From Mesorhizobium erdmanii USDA 3471 (GTDB lineage Bacteria > Pseudomonadota > Alphaproteobacteria > Rhizobiales > Rhizobiaceae): 64,000 nucleotides of DNA. The notes below the pieces were generated by a model. The model had not been told where the DNA came from. It ran no database searches and saw only the letters and a list, made by a program, of their open reading frames with translations. The stretch is taken from positions 1 to 64,000 of the forward strand of contig NZ_AXAE01000020.1 in NCBI RefSeq assembly GCF_000472705.1, in the 5' to 3' direction. This document shows, one piece after another, positions 27,005 to 34,635 of the stretch; the first letter of the stretch is position 1; every line of letters starts with the position of its first letter. The position numbers and the translations under genes were made by a program.

Positions 27005-27774
27005 TCGGCCTCGGCAACATCGAAAAACGCTTCGGTGACAATCTCGTGCTGAAGGGCGTGACCGTCGCCATCGCCGAAGGCAGCGTCACCGCCCTTGTCG
27101 GCCCTTCGGGCGGCGGAAAAAGCACGCTCTTGCGCTGCATCAATCTCTTGGAGATTCCGACCTCGGGCACGGTGCGGATCGGCGACGAGATGCTCGAGTT
27201 CCGCCCGGGGGGCAAAGTGCCGGCCGGGGATATCAGGCGGTTACGCCTGCAGACCGGCATGGTGTTCCAGAATTTCCAGCTGTTCCCGCACCGGACCGCG
27301 ATCGAGAATGTCATGGAAGGCCTGGTCACAGTGCTGAAGTGGTCGCCCGAGAGGGCTCGCGAGCGGGCGCTCGCCTTGCTGGAAAAGGTCGGGATGGCGC
27401 ATAAGGCCGATGCCTGGCCGGCGACGCTGTCGGGTGGCCAGCAGCAACGCGTGGCGATCGCCCGGGCTCTCGCCCCGTCGCCGAAGGTGCTGCTGTGCGA
27501 CGAACCGACCTCGGCGCTCGATCCGGAACTGGCGCAAGAAGTGGTCGATGTGCTTGGCAAGCTCGCCAGCGAAGGCACGACCATGGTGATGGCGACGCAT
27601 GACCTGCGGCTTGCCTCCAAGATCGCTCAGGAAGCGGTGTTCCTCGATGCCGGCGTCATTGTCGAGCAGGGGCCGTCGGCCACTTTGTTCGGCAACCCGG
27701 AGCGTGAACGGACCAAGCGCTTCATCGCGACGCTGAAGCAGGAAGCCGAGAAGGAGAGCGGCGGTCAGGCTTAG
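27001..27774 (+). CDS. Polar amino-acid ABC transporter, ATP-binding protein
   Basis: The 257-residue ATPase carries Walker A GPSGGGKST, Q-loop GMVFQNFQLFPH, signature LSGGQQQRVAIARALAP and Walker B VLLCDEPTSALDPEL, the typical GlnQ/HisP pattern. The start overlaps the permease stop, so the two are translationally coupled. A palindromic repeat follows directly after the stop. Confidence 0.95.
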   Translation: MIGLGNIEKRFGDNLVLKGVTVAIAEGSVTALVGPSGGGKSTLLRCINLLEIPTSGTVRIGDEMLEFRPGGKVPAGDIRRLRLQTGMVFQNFQLFPHRTAIENVMEGLVTVLKWSPERARERALALLEKVGMAHKADAWPATLSGGQQQRVAIARALAPSPKVLLCDEPTSALDPELAQEVVDVLGKLASEGTTMVMATHDLRLASKIAQEAVFLDAGVIVEQGPSATLFGNPERERTKRFIATLKQEAEKESGGQA

Positions 27775-27778
27775 ATTA

Positions 27779-27884
27779 ATGCATGTCGCCCAGAAGTGAC
27801 CTCGGTTCTGGGAGAACGACATGCATAAAAACAAAGACCTAAAGCGCGCCGCATGCATCCGTTTCGACGCGACGCGCTTTAGGT
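27779..27884. repeat. Dispersed two-hairpin palindromic repeat, copy B (inverted relative to copy A)
   Basis: Reads ATGCATGTCGCCCAGAAGTG, continues through CGACATGCAT, then ACAAAGACCTAAAGCGCG and ends GACGCGCTTTAGG. The right part is the reverse complement of the start of copy A, and the left part carries the GCATGTCG stem and the GTGACCTCGGTTCTGGG line seen in copy A as its complement. Confidence 0.75.
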
Positions 27885-27907
27885 GCGACCCTTGCTTGTC
27901 CGAGCAA

Positions 27908-27937
27908 CAAAAAACCCGGCGCGAGGCCGGGTTTTTC
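27908..27937. terminator. Terminator after carD (possibly bidirectional)
   Basis: AAAAAACCCGGC-GCGA-GGCCGGGTTTTT has runs of A and T on both sides, so it can stop transcription from carD on the minus strand and from the transporter operon on the plus strand. Confidence 0.85.
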
Positions 27938-27957
27938 AAATTCAAATTCGAAAGCGC

Positions 27958-28539
27958 TCAGGCGGCTTCTTCCTGCTCGGCTTCCTCATTGTCGGCCTTG
28001 GCGCCACGCTTAGGGCCCTTGTTGAGGTTGACCTCGATCAGGCGCACAGCTTCGGTTTCCGACATGCGGTTAACGGCCGCGATCTCGCGGGCCATGCGGT
28101 CGAGCGCCGCCTCATAGAGCTGACGCTCGGAATAGGACTGCTCCGGCTGGTTGTCGGCGCGGTAGAGGTCGCGCACGACTTCCGAGATCGAGATCAGGTC
28201 ACCCGAATTGATCTTGGCATCGTATTCCTGGGCGCGGCGCGACCACATGGTGCGCTTGACGCGGGCACGGCCCTGCACGACCTTCAGCGCGCGCTCGACA
28301 TAATCCTCTTCCGACAGCTTGCGCATGCCGATAGAGGTCGCCTTGGCGACCGGCACCTTCAGGCGCATCTTGTCCTTCTGGAAGTCGATGACAAACAGTT
28401 CCAACTTGTGACCAGCCACTTCCTGCTCGTCGATCGACACGATCTGGCCGACGCCGTGCGCCGGATAGACGATGTACTCGCCGGTCTTGAAGCCGTGACG
28501 CGCACCGGTGGACTTCTTCTGCGGGGTGATCGTTGCCAT
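27958..28539 (-). CDS. carD: CarD/CdnL-type RNA polymerase-binding regulator
   Basis: The 193-residue protein has the CarD N-terminal RNA polymerase interaction domain (FKTGEYIVYPAHGVGQIVSI, then FVIDFQKDKMRLKVPVAKA), followed by a helical DNA-binding domain (RRAQEYDAKINSGDLISISE) and an acidic tail. CarD/CdnL stabilises open complexes at rRNA and growth-related promoters; it is conserved in alphaproteobacteria. The ATG ending at 28539 follows AAGGAG. An open frame extends 58 codons upstream but lacks family similarity. fdxA lies upstream on the same strand. Confidence 0.93.
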   Translation of the reverse strand: MATITPQKKSTGARHGFKTGEYIVYPAHGVGQIVSIDEQEVAGHKLELFVIDFQKDKMRLKVPVAKATSIGMRKLSEEDYVERALKVVQGRARVKRTMWSRRAQEYDAKINSGDLISISEVVRDLYRADNQPEQSYSERQLYEAALDRMAREIAAVNRMSETEAVRLIEVNLNKGPKRGAKADNEEAEQEEAA

Positions 28540-28907
28540 TACGCCCTGAACTCCTTGTTGTGGGCCGGCGGCGGTGCCGGCTGAACTCGTGCGATCGGGG
28601 TCACCGACCGTTAGCCGCACAACAGATGAACCCACCGGAAAAGCCGGGACCGGCAAACCGCATGATTGCGATCGCCTGGCCCAGATCGCTCTGGTCCGGA
28701 ATGGGTTTCTCACCTTTCAGTGATTTGGGGCGTCTGCGCCATAAATCGACGTTGTGTCACCGGCATGTTTCGCTGATGTAACACAAAAAGTCGGAAGAAT
28801 CAAGGTTTTGCTGAGTTCGCGAAGGCCACAGGTCAGCGCCGCCTGTCAAGGCGGATAATCCCGCGCGCCTGTTACGCAACGTCATACAAGCCTTTACGGC
28901 CGTATTG
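28540..28907. other. Intergenic region between fdxA and carD
   Basis: About 370 bases with no supported gene. It must hold the carD promoter on the minus strand. No hairpin with a T run, riboswitch or clear operator was noticed; base use is less biased than in genes. Confidence 0.5.
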
Positions 28908-29246
28908 TCAATCGCCTTCGCCGGGTTCGGCGGAGAAGTATTTCTCGAACTTGCCGGCCTCGCCATCGAAGGTCTTGGCGTCTGCCGGCGGCTCCTTCTT
29001 GGCGGTGATGTTGGGCCATTTCTCGGCGTATTCGGTGTTGATCTGGAGCCATTTGTCGAGGCCGGGCTCGGTGTCGGGCTTGATAGCGTCGGCGGGGCAT
29101 TCGGGCTCGCAGACGCCACAGTCGATGCACTCGTCGGGATGGATGACGAGCATGTTTTCGCCTTCATAGAAACAGTCGACCGGACAGACCTCGATGCAGT
29201 CCATATATTTGCATTTGATGCAATTGTCGGTCACGACATAGGTCAT
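28908..29246 (-). CDS. fdxA: Seven-iron ferredoxin FdxA
   Basis: The 112-residue protein has the FdxA cysteine set for one 3Fe-4S and one 4Fe-4S cluster: [20 protein letters not shown] and [16 protein letters not shown]. It continues with the usual C-terminal extension ([15 protein letters not shown]). It is a soluble electron carrier. The start ATG is well defined by the [12 protein letters not shown] opening. The S4 protein and helicase genes lie upstream on the same strand. Confidence 0.95.
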   Translation of the reverse strand: MTYVVTDNCIKCKYMDCIEVCPVDCFYEGENMLVIHPDECIDCGVCEPECPADAIKPDTEPGLDKWLQINTEYAEKWPNITAKKEPPADAKTFDGEAGKFEKYFSAEPGEGD

Positions 29247-29497
29247 CGATCGGCTCCGGGACGTCCCAGCTTGAATGGGCCAGTTTTGTTGGGCTTTTTC
29301 CGTGAGGTAACGCCTTTGTCAGTCGCTTGCAAGGGTTGCCATGCCTGGCGGCCTCGGCGTTTCCGGAATGGAATTCCAAGCGGCAAGCGCTCCAAGGATG
29401 CGTGATGTCGAGTGGAGCGCGTTGTTTGCCGGGTTCTGTTCTGTCCCGCATCCGCATCTTGTGCCACATTGCCCAGCCGCGTTACGAGCGGCAAGCC

Positions 29498-29884
29498 TTA
29501 CTCTTCGCCAAGCAAGCGGTCGGTCTGGCGGCGTTCTCTCTTGGTCGGACGGCCGCTGCCGGCCTCGCGCAGGGCAGGGATAGCGTCGGGAAGCGCCTCG
29601 CCCTTCGGCGTGGGCGGCGGCGACATGTCCTCATACAGGGTGCGGGCTTCCTCCGCCGGGCCACGCCGCACACCGGTGCCGAGCACTTTCCAGACGAAGA
29701 TACGCCGGTCGAGCGTGATGGTCAGCACGTCGCCCGGCTTGACCAGATCGGAGGCCTGCGCTGCTTTGTCGCGATTGATGCGCACGCGTCCGGCGACGAC
29801 CAGTTTGGCCGCCAGCGAACGCGATTTCACCGCGCGCGAGAAGAACAGCCATTTGTCGATGCGCTGGCGGCCTTCAGCAACCAT
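29498..29884 (-). CDS. S4-domain RNA-binding protein (Hsp15-like)
   Basis: The 128-residue basic protein has an S4 RNA-binding domain in its first ~65 residues (RIDKWLFFSRAVKSRSLAAK, GRVRINRDKAAQASDLVKPGD). This matches Hsp15/HslR proteins that rescue stalled 50S subunits. The C-terminal tail is charged and Pro-rich, ending GRPTKRERRQTDRLLGEE. It lies between fdxA and the helicase on the same strand, a grouping that fits RNA handling. Confidence 0.88.
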   Translation of the reverse strand: MVAEGRQRIDKWLFFSRAVKSRSLAAKLVVAGRVRINRDKAAQASDLVKPGDVLTITLDRRIFVWKVLGTGVRRGPAEEARTLYEDMSPPPTPKGEALPDAIPALREAGSGRPTKRERRQTDRLLGEE

Positions 29885-29898
29885 CGAACGAACCGAGC

Positions 29899-29968
29899 TT
29901 AAAGCGTGTCGCGTCTGCGACGCGCTTCAGGTCTTTGGTCCATGCATGTCGTTATCGGCGACATGCAT
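29899..29968. repeat. Dispersed two-hairpin palindromic repeat, copy C
   Basis: TTAAAGCGTGTCGCG, arm GCGACGCGCTTCA, spacer GGTCTTTGGTCC, then ATGCATGTCG-TTATC-GGCGACATGCAT as a near-perfect second stem. It fills the gap between the helicase and S4 genes and overlaps the end of the helicase stop region. Confidence 0.75.
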
Positions 29969-32900
29969 TACTTCTTCAATTGGTCGCGCAAGGCGGCGAG
30001 CTTGGCGAAGGGCGAGTCCGGGTCGAAGCGTACCGGACGTTCCTCGCGCGGCTTCGGCTGGAAGGCTGGCTTGGCGCCGCCCTTGCCGCGATCAGGACCG
30101 CCCTTGCCGTCGGGCCTGCCGCCCTTCCAGTCGGGCCGGCCTTCGCGGCGCTCGGGACGCTCGCCCTGCGGGCGGCCGTCACGGCGCTGTTCACCTTCAC
30201 CCTGAGGCTTGGGCTTGAACTTCGAACGGTCGAAGCGCGGCTTGCCGGCGCCGTCGCGCCGCCCTTCCTGGGCGGGCCGTTCTCCGGGACCAGAAGAGGC
30301 CGGTGCGCCGCCGGCATCGGCTGGTGCATTGCCTCGGCCACGGCCTTGTCCGTTGCGCTGGCGGTTGTTGCGGCCTTCGTGATGGCGGGGGCGCTGTTCG
30401 AAACGACCCTGGCGCCACAACAGGATCGGCTTGGGAGCTTCGGCAGCGGGCTCGCCGGCGGCCGCTTCGGCGACCGCGGCAGGCTCGCCCGAAACCGCTT
30501 CCGTCGCCGGCGAAGCCTCGGAAACCGGTTCCACTGGCGCGGCCTCGACGGGCTCGGCTTCCGCCTCGGGCTCGGGAGCAGGTTCCGCAGCGGCTTCGGC
30601 GACGGCCTCCGCTGCAGGCTCCTCCACGGCCTCGGCCGGAGCGTCCGGTTGCTCTTGCGCGGCGGGCTCCGCAGCCGCTTCCGCGACGGCTTCCGCCGGA
30701 ACGTCAACGGTGGCTTCGACGGCAGCCGATTCCGATATCTCGACCGCGGCTTCCGCGGCCGTATCCGTTGCGGCAGCCTCCGCGGCCTTGGCCTGCTCGG
30801 CGCGAGCGGCTTCTTCCGCCGCGAGCTTGGCCGCGGCGGCTTCCCGCGCGGCAGTGTCCTGCGCGTCGAGCCGTGCCTTGACTTCGGCGGCCAGCTTCGG
30901 CTCGGAGCGATAGCCGAGACCCCTGAGGATTTCTTCCATGTCGTCGGCGGTGGCGCCGAGGATCGACATCATCGGCGGCGTTACCATGAAGGACTGGCCG
31001 TCATAGGCGCCGTCCGGCCGCTGGCCGAGGCCAGGCTTCCAGTTGGTCGCCGGACGGATAAGATCCGCCAGCCGCTCCAATATGTCGATGCGCACGGCGC
31101 GGCGGCCGAGGTTGCGGTAACCGGCGAGCTTGTAGAAGGCCTTGTCGAAGGCCGGATCGATGACCACCGACGTGCGGCCCGACGCCAGTGCGTGGACGAC
31201 GTCGCCGAAACCCGGCTTGTCCTTGCCATCGTTCATCAGCGCCCACAGCAAGGTCACCAGCCCGGCGGGGTTCGGTTTGATCAGTGCCGGCACGAAGACA
31301 TGGTAGGCGCCAAAGCGCACGCCGAGCCGGCGCAGCGCCGCACGGCCTTCCTGGTCGAGCGACTTCATCTCCTCGGCGATATCGCGGCGGTTGATGACGC
31401 CGAAATTCTCGACCAGCTGGAAGGCGATGCCGCGGCCGATACCGGAGATCTGCTCGGCATTCTTCAGGTCGACCAGCGGCTTCAGCAGCGTTTCGATCTG
31501 GAAATTGACGAAACGTTCGGCGCGCGCGGCGACCTTGTCGCGCGCCGAGCCGGTCAATTGTTCGTCGGCCAGCAATACGAGGCGCGGCTTCAGCGCGTCC
31601 TCGCCGGAAACCAGCGTGCCGATCGGCGCGCCGATCCAGCGCAGCGTGCCGTCCGAGCCAAGCGCCAGGTCGCCATTGGCGCAGGCGCCGAAGCGTTCGG
31701 CGCGCGCCTCGAATTCGGCGGCCAGCGCCTTTTGCGCGGCCGTGCGCACGGCCTTGGCGTCTTCGCCGCCGGCGGTCTGGTCGGCGGTGAAGCGGAACCC
31801 CTGCAACTCGCCGACATGGTGGCCTTCGACAAGGACGGTTCCGGTAGGACTGATTTCGGCTTCAGGCATGGTATTTTCTCTAAGGCGCCGCATGAGGACG
31901 GAAGTCCTGCGGTCTACAAAGCGTTTCGTCAACCGCTCATGCAGCGCATCCGACAATCTGTCTTCGATTTCGCGCGTCTTTTCCTGCCAGTGTGCCTGAT
32001 CGGCCAGCCAGCCGGGCCGGTTCGACACGAATGTCCAGGTGCGGATCTGGGCGATGCGGTGCGACAGCGTGTCGATGTCGCCCTCGGTGGTGTCGGCACG
32101 GCGTACCTGCTCGGCCATGTAGTTTTCGTCGACATGGCCATGGCGGACGAGGTCCATGTAGATCGAGGCTATGAGGTCGGCATGCTGGGCCGGCGCGATC
32201 TTGCGGTAGTCGGGCAGCGCGCAGGCTTCCCACAGCAGCGCCACGCGTTTGGCATCGGTGGCCTGCGCGCGAATGTCGCCGTCGCGCGACAAATATTCGA
32301 GCGCCTGTGCATCGACCGCGGGCAGCGCGCGCGTCAGGCCCTCGACCGGCGCGTTGGTCTCGATCGAGCGCTTCAGCGCATCGAGGCTGGCGAAATCGAA
32401 CTGTGCCGTGCGCCACTGCAGCACCTTCACCGGATCGAAGTCATGGCCTTCGATCTTCTTGACCAGCTCTTCGTCGAGCGGGTCGACCTGGCCGGTGACG
32501 CCAAAGGTGCCGTCGCGCAGATGCCGGCCGGCGCGGCCGGCGATCTGGCCAAGCTCGGCCGCCGTCAGATTGCGGTACTGGTAGCCGTCGAATTTGCGGT
32601 TCTGGGCGAAGGCGACGTGGTCGAGATCGAGGTTGAGGCCCATGCCGATGGCATCGGTAGCGATGAGATAGTCGACATCGCCCGACTGGAACAGCGCCAC
32701 CTGGGCGTTGCGGGTGCGCGGCGAGAGCGCGCCGAGCACGACGGCCGCACCGCCCTGCTGGCGCCGGATCAGCTCGGCAATCGCGTAGACCTCGTCGGCG
32801 GAGAAGGCGACGATCGCGGTGCGGCGCGGCAGCCGGGTCAGTTTCTTGGAACCGGCATAGGCGAGATGCGACAGCCTCGGCCGCGTCACCACCGAGACGC

Positions 32901-33348
32901 CCTTCAGCAGGCGCTGCAGGATGCCGTGCATGGTGGCGGCACCAAGCAGCAGCGTCTCCTGGCGGCCGCGCAAGTGAAGGATGCGGTCGGTGAAGATGTG
33001 GCCGCGCTCGAGGTCGCCGGCAAGCTGTACTTCGTCGATGGCGACGAAAGCGGCATCCGTCTCACGTGGCATGGCCTCGACGGTGCAGACGGAATACTTC
33101 GCGCCTGGCGGCTGGATCTTCTCCTCGCCGGTGATCAGCGCCACCTTGTGGGCACCGACCTTTTCGCAGACGCGGGTGTAGACTTCTCGCGCCAGCAGCC
33201 TGAGCGGCAGGCCGATCACACCCGTTTCGTGTGCCACCATGCGCTCGATGGCGAGATGGGTCTTGCCGGTGTTGGTCGGCCCAAGCACGGCGGTCACGTC
33301 GCGCCCCGACAGGATCAGCGGCTGGGTGTGTTTCGGCTGGATGTTCAT
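29968..33348 (-). CDS. SUV3-like superfamily 2 helicase with long acidic and RG-rich tail
   Basis: The 1126-residue protein has the helicase core in its first ~450 residues: Walker A GPTNTGKTH (23-31), AIDEVQLAGD (DEVQ box), VAFSADEVYA, and motif VI QIAGRAGRHLRDG. This is the SUV3/mitochondrial degradosome-like family of alphaproteobacterial helicases. The middle (about 450-830) is helical and unassigned. Residues about 850-1000 are Ala/Glu-rich repeats (AEAAAEPA type). The last ~130 residues are rich in Arg, Gly, Pro and Lys (RRDGRPQGERPERREG), a probable RNA-binding tail. I start at MNIQPKHTQPLILSGRD; the open frame extends 89 codons further with no family match. Confidence 0.9.
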   Translation of the reverse strand: MNIQPKHTQPLILSGRDVTAVLGPTNTGKTHLAIERMVAHETGVIGLPLRLLAREVYTRVCEKVGAHKVALITGEEKIQPPGAKYSVCTVEAMPRETDAAFVAIDEVQLAGDLERGHIFTDRILHLRGRQETLLLGAATMHGILQRLLKGVSVVTRPRLSHLAYAGSKKLTRLPRRTAIVAFSADEVYAIAELIRRQQGGAAVVLGALSPRTRNAQVALFQSGDVDYLIATDAIGMGLNLDLDHVAFAQNRKFDGYQYRNLTAAELGQIAGRAGRHLRDGTFGVTGQVDPLDEELVKKIEGHDFDPVKVLQWRTAQFDFASLDALKRSIETNAPVEGLTRALPAVDAQALEYLSRDGDIRAQATDAKRVALLWEACALPDYRKIAPAQHADLIASIYMDLVRHGHVDENYMAEQVRRADTTEGDIDTLSHRIAQIRTWTFVSNRPGWLADQAHWQEKTREIEDRLSDALHERLTKRFVDRRTSVLMRRLRENTMPEAEISPTGTVLVEGHHVGELQGFRFTADQTAGGEDAKAVRTAAQKALAAEFEARAERFGACANGDLALGSDGTLRWIGAPIGTLVSGEDALKPRLVLLADEQLTGSARDKVAARAERFVNFQIETLLKPLVDLKNAEQISGIGRGIAFQLVENFGVINRRDIAEEMKSLDQEGRAALRRLGVRFGAYHVFVPALIKPNPAGLVTLLWALMNDGKDKPGFGDVVHALASGRTSVVIDPAFDKAFYKLAGYRNLGRRAVRIDILERLADLIRPATNWKPGLGQRPDGAYDGQSFMVTPPMMSILGATADDMEEILRGLGYRSEPKLAAEVKARLDAQDTAAREAAAAKLAAEEAARAEQAKAAEAAATDTAAEAAVEISESAAVEATVDVPAEAVAEAAAEPAAQEQPDAPAEAVEEPAAEAVAEAAAEPAPEPEAEAEPVEAAPVEPVSEASPATEAVSGEPAAVAEAAAGEPAAEAPKPILLWRQGRFEQRPRHHEGRNNRQRNGQGRGRGNAPADAGGAPASSGPGERPAQEGRRDGAGKPRFDRSKFKPKPQGEGEQRRDGRPQGERPERREGRPDWKGGRPDGKGGPDRGKGGAKPAFQPKPREERPVRFDPDSPFAKLAALRDQLKK

Positions 33349-33972
33349 CGGCTCGGAAATAAGGCTTTCTGGCCACTCGTTGTCGGGAGCGTGCCTGGGC
33401 GGCGCGTATGACAGGCGACACATAGGGATTTCGGGCGCGAAGCGAAAGCGGAATGTTCCGGCAGGTCGCTGGGGACGCTCGCTTCTATCCGCAAATAAGT
33501 CGCTGCTTAACAGTTGGAACGAGTCTGGAACGAATCGGCGACGAATCGCTGACTCACCGAGATTCCGCTTTTGTTCACGGCTACATATGGATTTTCGGAC
33601 CCTGACTCTCACCACATGCTGAATCGCGGAATTGGCCCGTTTTGTGCTTGGCGGGCCATGCCGTTAAGCTTTGCCGGAGAATGACGGAAACGGCTCGATG
33701 CCTTTTGCGCAAGATTATGAAATTGTTAATCTTTCTGAATTGAGTGTTAAGGAGTTCCGAGCGATTCCTGGCCATTAATGTTAACTTCCGCTCAAAGCCA
33801 GAACAAATCGGCGACAAAACGGCGCCAGCGACATTTTCCCGTTTTGTTCCTCCAATATGTGGAGTTGTGAACAGCTTATCCACCGACAATCCACAGGCTT
33901 GATCACAGGGTTCGCACAGACGGCGCTGCCGCCATTAACCTTTGCGTGCCACTCGGGCACGTGCCGCACAAT
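33349..33972. other. Long intergenic region with clustered GANTC sites and DnaA-box-like sequences
   Basis: No gene is supported in these 620 bases between the TetR gene and the helicase (both minus strand). Bases 33521-33625 contain seven GANTC sites, with an eighth at 33763. An AT-rich stretch (33710-33790) follows. TTATCCACC (33876-33884) differs from a DnaA box in one base, and weaker matches lie at 33888-33896 and 33899-33907. See findings. Confidence 0.6.
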
Positions 33973-34551
33973 TCAATGGGCATCGTGACCCATAACGTAG
34001 CGTTGCAATACGGGGCCGACATCTCGAATGATCTCTTCGGGCGACAACGCTACCACCGGCTCAAGCCGTAGCAGGTATCGGCACATGGCGAGGCCCAGCA
34101 ACTGGCTGGCAACCAGTCCGGCACGTCTGCCGGCATCCGCCGGGTCGCCGATCGAAGCGACCATGGGCCTAACCTGGTTAGCGAAGACATCGCGGACCTT
34201 GTGGGCTGCGTGCTCGTTCGAAGCCGCCGAGCGCAAAAGAATTATCATTCCGGGTCCGTTGGCTGGACCTTCCCAGTTCACGAGAAAGCGCCTGATCAGC
34301 GTCTCGCCGACAGCGGCTGGATCGACCCGCTGATCGGGCAGTTGCAGGTCCACGACTGCCGCCCTGGCGAACAACTCGTCCTTGCTGTGGAAATAACGGA
34401 TCACCATCGCCGGATCGATCGAGGCTTGGGCTGCAACGTCCCGGATGGAGGCGCCGTCATAGCCGCGCTCGGCGAAAAGTTGGCGCGCGGCCTCGAGGAT
34501 TTGAGCCCGTGTACGGTCTGACTTGGTGATTTTCGGCTGATTCTCGGTCAT
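33973..34551 (-). CDS. TetR-family transcriptional regulator
   Basis: The 192-residue protein has a TetR DNA-binding domain at residues 14-62 (RAQILEAARQLFAERGYDGA, IRDVAAQASIDPAMVIRYFH) and a helical ligand-binding C-terminal domain with the TetR_C-type end. The start ATG ends at 34551. It is divergent from the FAD monooxygenase gene; two matching inverted repeats in the gap are likely operators. It probably represses both genes and responds to the monooxygenase substrate. Confidence 0.9.
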   Translation of the reverse strand: MTENQPKITKSDRTRAQILEAARQLFAERGYDGASIRDVAAQASIDPAMVIRYFHSKDELFARAAVVDLQLPDQRVDPAAVGETLIRRFLVNWEGPANGPGMIILLRSAASNEHAAHKVRDVFANQVRPMVASIGDPADAGRRAGLVASQLLGLAMCRYLLRLEPVVALSPEEIIRDVGPVLQRYVMGHDAH

Positions 34552-34565
34552 GAGGAAGCATATGC

Positions 34566-34618
34566 CAACGGCTGTTGACAAATGCAATGCACCTCGCTGA
34601 AAAGTCAACGACTGTTGA
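34566..34618. promoter_or_regulatory. Two TetR-type operator half-palindromes in the divergent promoter
   Basis: CAAC-GGCT-GTTG (34566-34577) and TCAAC-GACT-GTTGA (34605-34618) are two copies of the same inverted repeat, with centres 40 bases apart (about four helical turns). Confidence 0.6.
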
Positions 34619-34635
34619 TAAACGGAGATGAGAAG

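Noticed and set aside
26205..27884. Composite transposon because inverted repeats flank the permease and ATPase genes
   Set aside because: The repeats are short palindromic intergenic elements without a transposase, further copies lie elsewhere, and the binding-protein gene of the same transporter lies outside.
29935..33411. Very long plus-strand open frame opposite the helicase gene
   Set aside because: It is the antisense shadow of a high-GC gene with strong codon bias; the protein has no domain pattern and the minus-strand protein has a full helicase core.
33616..33972. Chromosomal replication origin
   Set aside because: Only one near-perfect DnaA box and no oriC-type neighbours (hemE, dnaA, parAB) are present; reported as a finding but not annotated as an origin.
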